Assembly (NCBI GenBank): GCA_965197575.1
Contig: OZ240214.1
Location: 1,054,001-1,118,000 of the forward strand
Direction: 5' to 3'
From: VXOI01 sp965197575
GTDB taxonomy: Bacteria; Chloroflexota; Dehalococcoidia; Lucifugimonadales; UBA3495
Length of the DNA stretch: 64,000 bases
Below, one piece after another: positions 49,240 to 59,833 of the stretch. Made by a program: the position numbers and the translations under genes. The stretch's first letter is position 1, and every line of letters starts with the position of its first letter. The notes under the pieces were generated by a model, which ran no database searches, had not been told where the DNA came from, and saw only the letters and a list, made by a program, of their open reading frames with translations.

Positions 49240-50081
49240 GCAGCCCTCCCCGCCCAGCGCCTTCTGGTGAGCAGGGCGAGAGCGGCAAGCACCAGCACCG
49301 AAGCGGCCAACAGGAGCACCGACAGGGCCAGTGCGCTGTCGAGGCTGGTTTCCATAGCCGTCATAATCGCCAACGGCATCGTCTGCGTCTCGCCCATGAG
49401 GTTGCCGGCAAACATGATGGTCGCGCCGAATTCCGACAACGCCCTGGCCCAAGCCAAGCCCAGCCCGGTCACGATGGCGGGCGAGGCCAACGGCAGCGTC
49501 GTCCGGGCAAAGGTGCGCAGCGGCGAGACGCCCAGGGTTTGGGACACGTCTTCGTAATCGCGGGCCACCGATTGAAACCCCAGCTTGGCCGCCCGGATAT
49601 AGAAGGGAGCGGCCACGAATATCTGCGCGAACACCACCGCCACCGTGGTAAACGGAATGGGGATTCCGGCGTCGTAGAAGAGTGGCCCCAGGACGCCGTT
49701 CCTGCCGAAGGCCATGAGCATCGCCACGCCCGCCACCACCGGCGGCAGGACGATGGGCAGTTCCACCAGCCCATCGATCAGCCGTGCCGTCCAGTGTCCG
49801 CTGCGGGCCAGCCAGTAGGCGAAGGGGGTGCCGACCGCGACCACTATCCCGATGGCGATGGCGCTGGTAGACAAGGACAGCCGCAGCGCGGTCACCGCGA
49901 GGTCACCCGACGCCGCGTCCCAAAACCCGCCCTGCTGTCCGGCGCGCACCAGAAGCGCAACCACGGGCACGCCGATGAAAAGGGCGTAGAGCGCAGCGCA
50001 GCCGCCCCCCAGCACCCCGGACGGTCCCGCAGGCCACCGGCCCGGCCCTAAAACTCCCGTCCGGTTCGTGGAGCGTCTCAT
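49236..50081 (-). CDS. modB: Molybdate ABC transporter permease
   Basis: 281 residues from ATG 50081, overlapping the modA stop (ATGA); the longer open frame upstream is inside modA. Six spans, and the EAA loop DYEDVSQTLGVSPLRTFART near residues 180-200. Also PIVLPPVVAGVAMLMAFG and ARALSEFGATIMFAGN, both typical of ModB/CysT permeases. Confidence 0.92.
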   Translation of the reverse strand: MRRSTNRTGVLGPGRWPAGPSGVLGGGCAALYALFIGVPVVALLVRAGQQGGFWDAASGDLAVTALRLSLSTSAIAIGIVVAVGTPFAYWLARSGHWTARLIDGLVELPIVLPPVVAGVAMLMAFGRNGVLGPLFYDAGIPIPFTTVAVVFAQIFVAAPFYIRAAKLGFQSVARDYEDVSQTLGVSPLRTFARTTLPLASPAIVTGLGLAWARALSEFGATIMFAGNLMGETQTMPLAIMTAMETSLDSALALSVLLLAASVLVLAALALLTRRRWAGRAA

Positions 50082-50881
50082 GGCCCCCCGAACCCGTGGC
50101 TGGCTAGGACTTCCTGGCCCGGCGCGGAGACGACAAAGCTCACGAATTCCCGCGCCCATTCGAGATTCCGGGAGTCCTTCAAGACAGCTATGGGGTAGCT
50201 GGCCCGGACGTTGTACCCCTCGGGGATGGGCAGGCGGCGCACGCTGCCGCTGACTACCGCCGTGACCGCTCCGGGCGAATAGACGATTCCGGCATCGACT
50301 GCGCCCAAGACTACTTTCTGCTCCACGTTCTTCACGCTGGTCTCTTCGGACACCACGTTGGACAAGACTCTCCGGCTGAAATCAGGGCCGAATTCGGGCC
50401 CGGCGGCGGCCAGCTTGTCCAGCAAGGCTCGGGAGTAAGCCCCGGCGGGAACGGCGGGATGCGCCAGCACGACCGTCACTCCAGGCTCGCCGAGGTCTTT
50501 GAGATGGGTAACGTTCGCGCCGCGCTGGATAGATGCGATCACCGCCATTTCGGTGGAGGCGAACAGCAGCGGCTTTCCGTCGACGAGTCCGGCTTCCACC
50601 GCCCGGTCCATCTGCACGGTGTCGGCGGAGGCAAACACGTCGGCCCCGGCCCCAAGCTCCAACTGGGTGCGCAACCGCTGGCTTCCGGACAGGTTCAACC
50701 TCACCGCGAGCTGCGGGTTCGCCGCCTCGAATTCGTCGGCAATCTGCTCGAACGCCGGGCCAAGAGAGGCCGCGGCGAACACCGTTATGGTCGCCGTTTC
50801 CGGCTCGCTCCCAGCGCATCCCACAGCAAGCAACGATATGATGAGAATGGCTTGGCGCAAGATAGCAACGGGAGGAATCAC
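50078..50881 (-). CDS. modA: Molybdate-binding lipoprotein
   Basis: 267 residues. Signal peptide ends in a lipobox LLAVGC with Cys22. ITVFAAASLGPAFEQIADEF is the ModA oxyanion-binding start (Ser in AASL), SGSQRLRTQLELGAGADVFA supplies the second serine loop, and VNxVxxKVxxGEVDAG-type segment reads VEQKVVLGAVDAGIVY. It captures molybdate (or tungstate) outside the cell. First gene of the modABC transcript and divergent from the XRE-type regulator. Confidence 0.92.
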   Translation of the reverse strand: MIPPVAILRQAILIISLLAVGCAGSEPETATITVFAAASLGPAFEQIADEFEAANPQLAVRLNLSGSQRLRTQLELGAGADVFASADTVQMDRAVEAGLVDGKPLLFASTEMAVIASIQRGANVTHLKDLGEPGVTVVLAHPAVPAGAYSRALLDKLAAAGPEFGPDFSRRVLSNVVSEETSVKNVEQKVVLGAVDAGIVYSPGAVTAVVSGSVRRLPIPEGYNVRASYPIAVLKDSRNLEWAREFVSFVVSAPGQEVLASHGFGGP

Positions 50882-50937
50882 TCGGAGGATTGTAAAGTCG
50901 ACTTGCTAATTTATCAAGATTAAGATACTTTCCACTG
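50882..50937. promoter_or_regulatory. Divergent modA/regulator control region with palindrome
   Basis: A 56-base divergent spacer, AT-rich compared with its surroundings. AAGTCGACTT (50895-50904) is a perfect palindrome, and TATCAAGATTAAGATA (50912-50927) has TATC/GATA edges. Both are possible operators for the regulator encoded alongside. Confidence 0.5.
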
Positions 50938-52059
50938 GTGAATGAGCTCAGGAACAACCTTCGGAAGCTGCGTCGGGACGCCGGGATTACCCAACAGGGG
51001 TTGGCCGAACGCGCTGGCATCAGCCGCCAAGCCTACGCCGCCCTGGAGTCCGGCGGGGCCAACCCCTCCACCGAGGTCGCGCTGCGTCTTTCCCGGGCTT
51101 TGGGGAGGCCCGTCGAAGACCTTTTCTTCCTGCGGCAGGAGCCGCCCGGAGCGGTCGAGGCTGAGTTGGCCCGCTCCGCAGGCGACGGCAGCGGGCCGAC
51201 GACCGCCGGACGTGCCCGTCTTTTCTTGGTGGGAGAGCGGCTGTTCGCCCGGCCGTTGCGCGGGTCCAGCAATGCCCGTCATTCGGTGAGCGCCGCGGAA
51301 GGCACCATAGTCTCGGGCGGCGGAGACCGCGTCACCGTCCAGCCCTTCGACCGGGAGGACCTGGACTTGCCGAGCCTGGCTGTGCTGGGGTGCGATCCTG
51401 CCGTGGGCCTGTTGGAGCCGGAGCTCGCTCGCCGGGGAGTCCGGCTGGTGGCTATGGAGGAAAGCAGCGTTCAAGCGCTGGAGGGTTTGGCGCGGGGCGA
51501 GGCCCACGTGGCAGGCTGTCATCTGTTGGACGACGACACCGGCGCCTTCAACGACGCTTGGGTGCGGCGCATGGCGCCCTTTCCCTGTACGCTGATCACC
51601 TTCGCGTCCTGGCGGCAGGGATTGATGGCCGCGCCGGGCAATCCCAAGGGCATCGGCAGCATCGAGCGGCTGGCCGACCCGGACGTGAGCATCGTCAACC
51701 GCCAGCCGGGATCGGGCAGCCGGGCGTTGCTCGACCGGCTGTTGCGCCGGGCCGCTATCCCGCCGACCGCGGTCACTGGCTATCGGGACGAAGAACTCGG
51801 CCACCTCGCCGTCGCCGCGAAAGTCGCCTCGGGCCGGGCCGATACCGGCGTCGGGGTGGAAGCTGCGGCCTTGCTCATGGGGCTGGACTTCGTGCCATTG
51901 GAGGACGAGCGGTACGACTTCGTGGTGCCCGACCACCTGTTGGGCGAAACGCCGGTGCAGGTCCTGCTCGACGCGCTGCGCCGCCGCGCTCTGCACCGGC
52001 GCGTGGAAAGCCTTGGCGGGTACGACGTGTCACAGATGGGTATCCCCGCCGTCGGCTAG
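50938..52059 (+). CDS. XRE-type HTH regulator fused to a periplasmic-binding-like domain
   Basis: 373 residues from GTG 50938. Residues 5-62 are a helix-turn-helix (LRRDAGITQQGLAERAGISR then YAALESGGANPSTEVALRLS). From about 130 on is a PBP-like domain (LAVLGCDPAVGLLEPEL, VNRQPGSGSRALLDRLLRR, SGRADTGVGVEAAALLMGL) of the kind that senses molybdate or cofactor in ModE-like one-component regulators. Position, divergent from modA, makes it the probable molybdate-responsive controller. Ligand is inferred. Confidence 0.87.
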   Translation: MNELRNNLRKLRRDAGITQQGLAERAGISRQAYAALESGGANPSTEVALRLSRALGRPVEDLFFLRQEPPGAVEAELARSAGDGSGPTTAGRARLFLVGERLFARPLRGSSNARHSVSAAEGTIVSGGGDRVTVQPFDREDLDLPSLAVLGCDPAVGLLEPELARRGVRLVAMEESSVQALEGLARGEAHVAGCHLLDDDTGAFNDAWVRRMAPFPCTLITFASWRQGLMAAPGNPKGIGSIERLADPDVSIVNRQPGSGSRALLDRLLRRAAIPPTAVTGYRDEELGHLAVAAKVASGRADTGVGVEAAALLMGLDFVPLEDERYDFVVPDHLLGETPVQVLLDALRRRALHRRVESLGGYDVSQMGIPAVG

Positions 52060-52080
52060 CTTGACGCAGTTCGGCGGCTG

Positions 52081-52198
52081 GGGTGTAATGACTGGCATCT
52101 CCTCACCGATGCAGCGGAGGGTGGGTCGGGCTAAACCCCTGCCCGGTGAGGCCCGGCTTCAACCAAGACCGGCAACTAAAGCAGATTGGAGGTCCGCT
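52081..52198 (+). promoter_or_regulatory. Possible structured leader upstream of the Lin0512 gene
   Basis: CTCACCG (about 52103) and CGGTGAG (about 52143) pair at long range and enclose a G-rich segment with GGG...CCC pairing. No known riboswitch consensus was matched. It may be a leader structure or chance. Confidence 0.25.
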
Positions 52199-52543
52199 AT
52201 GGCAATGGTGCGGTGCATAACTGAAATGGGTATGGGTGTCGACGTTCACGGCAGGGACTACACTACGGCGGCCAAGCGGGCGGTGTTTGACGCCATCCAC
52301 CACAGCAGCCTCGGCTTCCAGCGGATGCTGGGCAAGACGGCCGACGACATGCGGGTGGACGTCACCATCGGTGTGCCGAGGCCCGATGAGGTCAACAAGG
52401 ACGAGGTAATAGCCGAGCTGCCCCACGGCACCGGGCACTGCAACGCCGTGGCCGGCGGCCTGGAAGTCCCCAACGAGGCGGGCGACGACGCCTTGGTCAT
52501 AGCCAACGCCGTCGTAATAGTCAGCTTCGACGACGGGAGCTAG
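52199..52543 (+). CDS. Lin0512-family protein
   Basis: 114 residues from ATG 52199 with TTGGAGG upstream; the frame before it is not translated. Matches the conserved Lin0512 family: start VRCITEMGMGVDVHGRDYT, then AAKRAVFDAIHHSSLGF, VDVTIGVPRPDEV and HGTGHCNAVAGGLEVPN. The family is small, cytoplasmic and uncharacterised. It follows the mod regulator, but whether that is meaningful is unknown. Confidence 0.85.
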   Translation: MAMVRCITEMGMGVDVHGRDYTTAAKRAVFDAIHHSSLGFQRMLGKTADDMRVDVTIGVPRPDEVNKDEVIAELPHGTGHCNAVAGGLEVPNEAGDDALVIANAVVIVSFDDGS

Positions 52544-52780
52544 GCCGGTTCCCGGTCAAGCCTGGAGCGCGGGCGGGGCCAGGGCCCTTTCTATGTCGTA
52601 GAGAGTCCCCGAGGAACAACGCCAGCGGTGTGTCCGTCGTGCCGCCCTTTCTAGGTCGCAGAAGTCCCCTCTCTCCGCGGGCCCTGGGAGAAGGCGCTGA
52701 CGGCGGCTTGTCTTGCGTGAGGGGATGCCATATCCTGAATGTAGAGAGCCGGGCGCGACAAGCCATGGCGGGGAGCGGGA

Positions 52781-53743
52781 ATGAACGACTCGGTTATCCA
52801 GACCGACGGGCTGACCAAGCGGTACGGGCGCATCCTGGCGGTGGACGGGCTGTCGCTGAACGTTCCGCAGGGGCGCATTTTCGGACTGCTGGGCCCCAAC
52901 GGCTCCGGCAAGACCACGCTGATGAGTATGCTGCTAGGGCTGGTTCGGCCCACTGCGGGCAGCTTTACCCTGTTCGGCTCGCCGCCGAGCGGGGGTGGGC
53001 TGGAGCGGCAGTTACACCGCATTGGCGCCATCATCGAGACGCCTACTTTCTATCCCTACCTGTCGGGACGCAATAACCTGGCCTACTTTCAGGGAATTTC
53101 CGGGTGCGGACATCCCGGCGAGCTGGACGAACTGCTGGAGCGGGTCGGGCTGGGCGAGCGCGGCGGCGACAAGTTTCAGACCTACTCGCTGGGGATGAAG
53201 CAAAGGCTGGGGCTTGCCTACTCGCTACTGGGCGACCCGGAACTGCTGGTGCTGGACGAGCCGACCAACGGCTTGGACCCTGCGGGCATGGCTGAGGTGC
53301 GGGAGTTGATTCGCAGTCTCGGCGGCGAAAACCGCACCGTCATCCTGTCCAGCCATCTGCTGCACGAGGTTGAGCAGGTCTGCGACAGCGTGGCCATCCT
53401 GTCCCACGGACGACTCGTCGTACAGGGCGACGTGGCCGAACTGTTGCGGGAGCGGGGCCAGGCGCAGGTGCGTCTCCACACCACTAACGACGCCAAAGCC
53501 TGGGAAATCCTCAACGCCCTGGACTGGGTGGAAAGCGTCAGCGCCGACAACGGCTACCTGGTCGCCGGTGTGGACGCGGCCCGCTCTTGGGAGATAACCG
53601 CCGCCCTGAGCCGAAACGAAGTCTACGTGGCGGAGATGACGCCCGCTCAGATGTCGCTGGAGCAGTATTTCCTTGACGTTACCGACGAAGCCGCGGCTCG
53701 CCAAGAAATTCCCTCTCCCCAGGGCGAGGGCAGGAGTTCCTGA
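52781..53743 (+). CDS. ABC exporter ATPase
   Basis: 320 residues. Walker A GPNGSGKTT, signature LGMKQRLGLAYSLLG (the ABC-2/drug-resistance form LSxGMKQR, here SLGMKQR), Walker B ELLVLDEPTNGLDP, and ILSSHLLHEVEQVCDSV. The last ~12 residues (EIPSPQGEGRSS) are encoded by a CCCTCTCCC-type palindrome and are not part of the family. The permease starts at the stop codon (TGATGG), so the two are coupled. Confidence 0.92.
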   Translation: MNDSVIQTDGLTKRYGRILAVDGLSLNVPQGRIFGLLGPNGSGKTTLMSMLLGLVRPTAGSFTLFGSPPSGGGLERQLHRIGAIIETPTFYPYLSGRNNLAYFQGISGCGHPGELDELLERVGLGERGGDKFQTYSLGMKQRLGLAYSLLGDPELLVLDEPTNGLDPAGMAEVRELIRSLGGENRTVILSSHLLHEVEQVCDSVAILSHGRLVVQGDVAELLRERGQAQVRLHTTNDAKAWEILNALDWVESVSADNGYLVAGVDAARSWEITAALSRNEVYVAEMTPAQMSLEQYFLDVTDEAAARQEIPSPQGEGRSS

Positions 53744-54588
53744 TGGCGATGGCGATGCAGGTAGCCCTGCTGACCCGCTGGGAGTGGTTCAAGCTGCGGA
53801 AGCGCTGGGTGCCGTGGATTCTGCTGGGCTTCGTCCTGGTGATAGTACAGCTTATATTCTGGCTGGTGGCCACACTGAGCGATGACGTATCCTATCAGTC
53901 GCCAGCCGAAAATATCGCCAACGGCTTGGGATTCTCCGCCTTCTTCGGCCCGTTCATTGCGGTGGTTCTGGCCGCCGCTGTCATCGGCGGCGAATACGGT
54001 TGGGGCACGCTCCGCCCGGTGCTGAGCAAGGGAGCCGGACGCTGGCCGTTCCTGGCCTCCAAAGTCGCGGTGGTGGTGCTGGTCACCGCCGCGGTTCTGA
54101 TCATCCTGTCCGTAACCGTAACAATTAGCGGTTTCATCGCCGAGGCCGTTCTCACCGCCCCGGAATCCACCGAAGGCTACGGCGACATTTCCTGGGTTAA
54201 CCTGCTCGCGCTATACAGCAGGATGATTTACGGTTTCCTGCCCTACATCATGCTGGCGTTATTCTTAGTGGTGCTGACTACCTCCAACGGGGTTGGCATT
54301 GGCCTGTCTCTGGGCTACTACATAGCCGAGACGATTATCCTCATCCCCATTCTGAGCAACTTCGATTGGTCCGACCAGGTCTTTGCCTATTTGCTTAACC
54401 CCAACGTCGCGGCCTGGCAGTCCGTGCCCGGTAACGAGGGCGACCCTGCATCCGGCATCGCCACCATCGGCGGGATGCCCGAAATGGCCCACGGCTTCAT
54501 CTTCGTGACGCTCTACGCCGCAGTCCTAGCCACCGCCGCCCTCGCGCTGTTCCTCCGCCGCGACATCGCCGGCGCGAAGGGCGGGTAG
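53743..54588 (+). CDS. ABC-2 type exporter permease
   Basis: 281 residues with about six spans, starting MAMAMQVALLTRWEWFKLRK and followed by hydrophobic segments, including GFSAFFGPFIAVVLAAAVIG and EYGWGTLRPVLSKGAGR, the cytoplasmic loop of ABC-2 permeases of the bacitracin/lipid-export type. Acts with the ATPase upstream. Cargo unknown. Confidence 0.87.
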   Translation: MAMAMQVALLTRWEWFKLRKRWVPWILLGFVLVIVQLIFWLVATLSDDVSYQSPAENIANGLGFSAFFGPFIAVVLAAAVIGGEYGWGTLRPVLSKGAGRWPFLASKVAVVVLVTAAVLIILSVTVTISGFIAEAVLTAPESTEGYGDISWVNLLALYSRMIYGFLPYIMLALFLVVLTTSNGVGIGLSLGYYIAETIILIPILSNFDWSDQVFAYLLNPNVAAWQSVPGNEGDPASGIATIGGMPEMAHGFIFVTLYAAVLATAALALFLRRDIAGAKGG

Positions 54589-54605
54589 GGAACGGTCAAC
54601 ACTGG

Positions 54606-54680
54606 AGAAACACAGAGATTTTTGATTTCTCTCTGCGCTTAATTAACAGGGCCTTTTCATTCTACCTTTCCCAGAGGGAG
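54606..54680. repeat. Mixed remnants of two intergenic repeat families
   Basis: ACACAGAGATTTTTGATTTCTCTCTGCGCTTA (54610-54641) is a degenerate ACCGCAGAG-type unit, and CTTTCCCAGAGGGAGACC follows as a degenerate CCCTCTCCC palindrome. They fill the convergent gap between the exporter permease and hyuB. Confidence 0.5.
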
Positions 54681-54773
54681 ACCGAGAGGAGAGGGTCAGG
54701 TAGTAGGTGCTCCGGCGGCAGCGCCATTGAACAATGGAAAGGCCCTGGTCAAGCCGGAAGTGCGGGCGGGTTA

Positions 54774-56393
<1,620 letters not shown>

Positions 56394-56430
56394 TCCTTCA
56401 CCCCGTCCCGCTCATTGTTGAGAGCGGAGG

Positions 56431-57225
56431 TTACTCGATTTCGGCCAGAAGGTCCCGGTGTTCCGGCCCGCCGCTTGGCTGTACCAGGTAGAAATACTCG
56501 GTGGACATTATCTCGTCGATGAACTCCTCGGGCAGTTGGGAGAACGCGCCGTTGGGGTCGATCTGGGTCCGGTGGCAATTGACGGAGTCCTTCTTCACCT
56601 GTAGGAACTCGGTGATGTCCTTGACCGTGGTGACATCGTCGTCGTCCGTGCCCATCAGCTCCACGTCGTCGCCTCCGAAGGGCGGCTTGATTCCGAGGTC
56701 AAGCATCTTGCGCCACATGCGCTGGAAGCTGCTTCGCGGGAAGCACAGGTAGTAAAGGAGGGGAGCGGGGTCGCAGCCCTCAACCGCCCCGGTGGTGTGC
56801 CGCGAAATGGTGATGTGGTCGGGATGACCGTAACCTCCGGTCAGGTCGTGGGTGATTACCAGGTCCGGCTTCACTTCGTCGAGAATGTCCCGGACTCGCC
56901 CAACCACAGTCTCTGCAGGGGCCTGATAGAGACTGGCGGGGTTGTCGTTGTCGGCTGTACCGGCCATCCCCGAATCACGGTAGTCGAGGAACCGCAGGTC
57001 GCTGACGCCGGTCACCGCCATTGCGTCGCGAAGCTCCTGTTGGCGCACTCGGCCCAGCGATTCGGGGGTGGCGAGGGCCAGGTCGCTGATCTGTCCGACG
57101 TCGCCGTTGGTGGCGCAGACCAGAGTCAGCCGGTGGCCCCGCGCGACCAGCATGGCCAGGGTTCCCCCCACCCCGAACCCCTCGTCGTCAGGATGGGCGA
57201 ATACGGCGAGGATGGAAAGGCTCAT
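56431..57225 (-). CDS. PIG-L/LmbE-family deacetylase
   Basis: 264 residues from ATG 57225; TTG 57243 would add six. Zinc motif AVFAHPDDE (near 6-14; the family's HPDDE), then TNGDVGQ, and THDLTGGYGHPDHI with the second metal His. Hydrolyses an N-acetyl group from a sugar or small metabolite. Located between hyuB and the DUF2283 gene, all on the minus strand. Confidence 0.9.
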   Translation of the reverse strand: MSLSILAVFAHPDDEGFGVGGTLAMLVARGHRLTLVCATNGDVGQISDLALATPESLGRVRQQELRDAMAVTGVSDLRFLDYRDSGMAGTADNDNPASLYQAPAETVVGRVRDILDEVKPDLVITHDLTGGYGHPDHITISRHTTGAVEGCDPAPLLYYLCFPRSSFQRMWRKMLDLGIKPPFGGDDVELMGTDDDDVTTVKDITEFLQVKKDSVNCHRTQIDPNGAFSQLPEEFIDEIMSTEYFYLVQPSGGPEHRDLLAEIE

Positions 57226-57235
57226 TCGGGAGTTC

Positions 57236-57526
57236 CTAGACAATCGGGTCCAACTGCTTGTGATTACCCGCCATTACAAGATCGAACGCTTGGCTGACCT
57301 GTTGACGCTCATCAAGTGTAAGGTCCTCCGGCAAGTTGCGTAGGCAGTCCTGCAACTTGGCAGGAGTCGCATTGAAATCGACGCTATCGATTTCAATGCC
57401 CCTCAACGTCCCGTCGTCGGCGAAGTCCAAGATAATGCCGAGACTGACTTCCTCGGACTCCAGATAGGGGGTATGGGCGAGCCGGATGTAGAGGGAATCC
57501 GTTGCAATGTCGTAATCAAGCTCCAT
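57236..57526 (-). CDS. DUF2283-type protein, probable antitoxin partner
   Basis: 96 residues. The first 55 match DUF2283: ELDYDIATDSLYIRLAHTP, then GIILDFADDGTLRGIEIDSV. The remaining 40 are helical (PAKLQDCLRNLPEDLTLDER). It starts 2 bases after the DUF4258-like gene, an arrangement common in putative type II toxin-antitoxin pairs. Confidence 0.8.
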   Translation of the reverse strand: MELDYDIATDSLYIRLAHTPYLESEEVSLGIILDFADDGTLRGIEIDSVDFNATPAKLQDCLRNLPEDLTLDERQQVSQAFDLVMAGNHKQLDPIV

Positions 57527-57528
57527 TT

Positions 57529-57756
57529 CTACTCTCTAAACCGGCGGTCCAAGAATGCCGTATGCGCTGTCTCGCCGTCCGGTTCGGTAACGACCCTCAA
57601 GTACTTGCCTATCTCGACGATGTAGGCCCAGTACCGAATTCTACCATCTTCCTGTGCTTCCATCCGAAGGGGATTGGCCAAGACCCGTTCGCACCAAGCC
57701 CGGTCGATTTCCGGCCGCTCCAACATGCGGCGCTCGAAATGGTCCGTCGTCTTCAA
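57529..57756 (-). CDS. DUF4258-like small protein, probable toxin partner
   Basis: 75 residues: HFERRMLERPEIDRAWCERV followed by RYWAYIVEIGKYLRVVTEPD and a basic end FLDRRFRE, which fits the RelE-like DUF4258 pattern (HxxxRxxER start). Pairs with the DUF2283 protein. Toxicity is inferred from the family pairing only. Starts 20 bases after the hyuA stop. Confidence 0.7.
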   Translation of the reverse strand: MKTTDHFERRMLERPEIDRAWCERVLANPLRMEAQEDGRIRYWAYIVEIGKYLRVVTEPDGETAHTAFLDRRFRE

Positions 57757-57775
57757 GAGATTTCCGTGGCGGTCT

Positions 57776-59785
57776 CTACCCCGGCTCCAGCACCAGGTTG
57801 CCGAAGGGGTCGACCGCGCCGCGCCAACCGGGAGGAGCTACGGTTGTGGTGTCCATCTGGACGATGAGAGCCGGGCCGGTGATCTCGTTGCCGGGGTGAA
57901 GGCCGTCCCGCAGGTACAGTGGCGTGGTCATCGTTCCTTGCGAGAACACCACCTGCGCCTCGCCGGCTTGCGCGGCGGAGGGGTCGCTTCCGCCGATAGC
58001 CTCCGGCCGGAGATCGGGTTTGTCCACTTCGATGTCCAGCTTCAAGCGCAGGTTCACAATCTCTACCGGCTCCCGGCGGTCGGCGTAACCGAAGCGCTGC
58101 AAGTGGGCCCGGTAGAAGCTCTCCCCGATGGCCCGGGACAGCCCGTCGCCCGAACGGCTTGATCGGGTCGATGGGTAGTCGATGGTAAGCTCGAACGACT
58201 GGCCGATGTAGCGCACGTCCAAGAAACGCCGTACCGTCATGCGTTCGGCGGGCAGCCCTTCGTCCTGCAATTCGTTGCGGGCCAGGCCCTCCATGCCGTG
58301 GAAGTCCTCGTCCAACCGGGAGCGGTCTATATCCGCGCCCCGGAGCATAACGGTGCGGGAGTAGTCCTTCACGATGTCGGCGATGGCCACGCCCAAGGCC
58401 GATAGTATGCCGGGCCTGGCGGGCACCAACACCCGGGGGATGCCCAGCTCTTGGGCCAACTCGCAGCCGTGGACCGGGCCCGCGCCGCCGAAGGGCACCA
58501 GCGTGAACTGGCGGGGGTCATAGCCCCGCTCCAAGGAGATGGAGCGGATGGCCCGCTCCATGTTGGCGTTCACCACCCGGTTGATGCCAAGGGCCGCCTC
58601 CTGAGTCCGCAACCCCAATTGCCCGGCCAGCGACTCCATCAGGCCTTGGGCCTTGGGCAGGTCAAGGGTCAACCGGCCGCCCAAGAACCGGTCCGGCAGC
58701 AAACGGCCCAGCAACAGGTTGGCGTCGGTGACGGTCAGGTAATCGCCCCGCCCGTAGCAGGCCGGGCCTGGGTCGGCCCCGGCGGACTGGGGGCCCACCA
58801 CCAGCGCGCCGCCCGCGTCCACCCGCGCAATGGAGCCGCCACCTGCGCCCACCGTGTGAATTTCGATCATGGGCACGCTGATCGGGTAGCCGCCGACGTT
58901 CGAGGCGTTGGTCTCTTTGATCCGGCCGGGGCACAGCGAAACGTCGGTGGACGTGCCGCCCATGTCCAGCGTGATGATGTCGGGGTATCCCGCCTGCATC
59001 GCCGTGTAGAAAGCGCCCACGACGCCGCCGGCAGGCCCGCTGAGGATCGTCCGCACCGGCTGCTCCGACGCCAGCCGGGCCGTGATGCTCCCTCCCGACG
59101 ACTGCATTACCCGCAACCCTTCCGACAGCGATGCCTCCAGTTCTCCCAAGTAGCGGCTCATCACCTGCCCAACGTAGGCGTTGACGACCACTGTGCTGGT
59201 GCGCTCGTACTCCCGGAATTCGGGCAGCACCCGGGATGACAGTGAGATGAAGGGCGGCGGGTCCAGCCTTGCCAGCGCTTCCGCCACCATGTCCTCGTGG
59301 ACCGGGTTGAGGAAGGAGAACAGGAGCGATACTGCCACCGCATCGGCGTCGGACTCGCGCAACAGCGTAATCAGGGCTTCCAGGGCGTCAGGCGTCAGGT
59401 CCTCCAAGATGGTCCCGGTGTAGTCGACCCGCTCCGGCAGCCCGAACCTCAGCTCCCACTGGGCCAGCGCCGGGGCCCGGTCCTGCTCCAGGTTGTACAG
59501 TTCCGGACGGCTCTGCCGCCCGATTTCCAGCACATCCTCGAAGCCGAGGGTGGTCACCAGCGCGGTGCGCGCGCCCTTGCCCTCCAGCAGTGCGTTGGTG
59601 GCGACGGTCGAGCCGTGCACGAAGTCGGCGGACGTCACGCCGGTCTCTTGCACGCCCTGAATGATGCCCTCGGAAGGGTCGTGGGGTGTGGAAGGGAGCT
59701 TGTGGACGGAGAGGCGGCCGTCCTGCAAGACGGCGATGTCGGTGAAGGTTCCGCCAACGTCGATTCCGACGACAGTGCGAGGCAT
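57776..59785 (-). CDS. hyuA: Hydantoinase/oxoprolinase subunit A
   Basis: 669 residues from ATG 59785, where homology begins. RTVVGIDVGGTFTDIAVL is the ATPase phosphate loop, VHGSTVATNALLEGKGARTA follows, then TLDMGGTSTDVSLC (second phosphate loop) and PFGGAGPVHGCELAQELGIP. Full length for HyuA. Partner of HyuB at 54774. The genes between them may have been inserted into an original hyuA-hyuB operon. Confidence 0.94.
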   Translation of the reverse strand: MPRTVVGIDVGGTFTDIAVLQDGRLSVHKLPSTPHDPSEGIIQGVQETGVTSADFVHGSTVATNALLEGKGARTALVTTLGFEDVLEIGRQSRPELYNLEQDRAPALAQWELRFGLPERVDYTGTILEDLTPDALEALITLLRESDADAVAVSLLFSFLNPVHEDMVAEALARLDPPPFISLSSRVLPEFREYERTSTVVVNAYVGQVMSRYLGELEASLSEGLRVMQSSGGSITARLASEQPVRTILSGPAGGVVGAFYTAMQAGYPDIITLDMGGTSTDVSLCPGRIKETNASNVGGYPISVPMIEIHTVGAGGGSIARVDAGGALVVGPQSAGADPGPACYGRGDYLTVTDANLLLGRLLPDRFLGGRLTLDLPKAQGLMESLAGQLGLRTQEAALGINRVVNANMERAIRSISLERGYDPRQFTLVPFGGAGPVHGCELAQELGIPRVLVPARPGILSALGVAIADIVKDYSRTVMLRGADIDRSRLDEDFHGMEGLARNELQDEGLPAERMTVRRFLDVRYIGQSFELTIDYPSTRSSRSGDGLSRAIGESFYRAHLQRFGYADRREPVEIVNLRLKLDIEVDKPDLRPEAIGGSDPSAAQAGEAQVVFSQGTMTTPLYLRDGLHPGNEITGPALIVQMDTTTVAPPGWRGAVDPFGNLVLEPG

Positions 59786-59833
59786 GAGGCACCAGTGTCT
59801 CCTGGGCGAATTGGGGGAGTTCACGGGGCAGAC

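Noticed and set aside
52103..52150. Cobalamin or other known riboswitch before the Lin0512 gene
   Set aside because: The B12-box and other known consensus sequences are absent; only generic pairing is seen.
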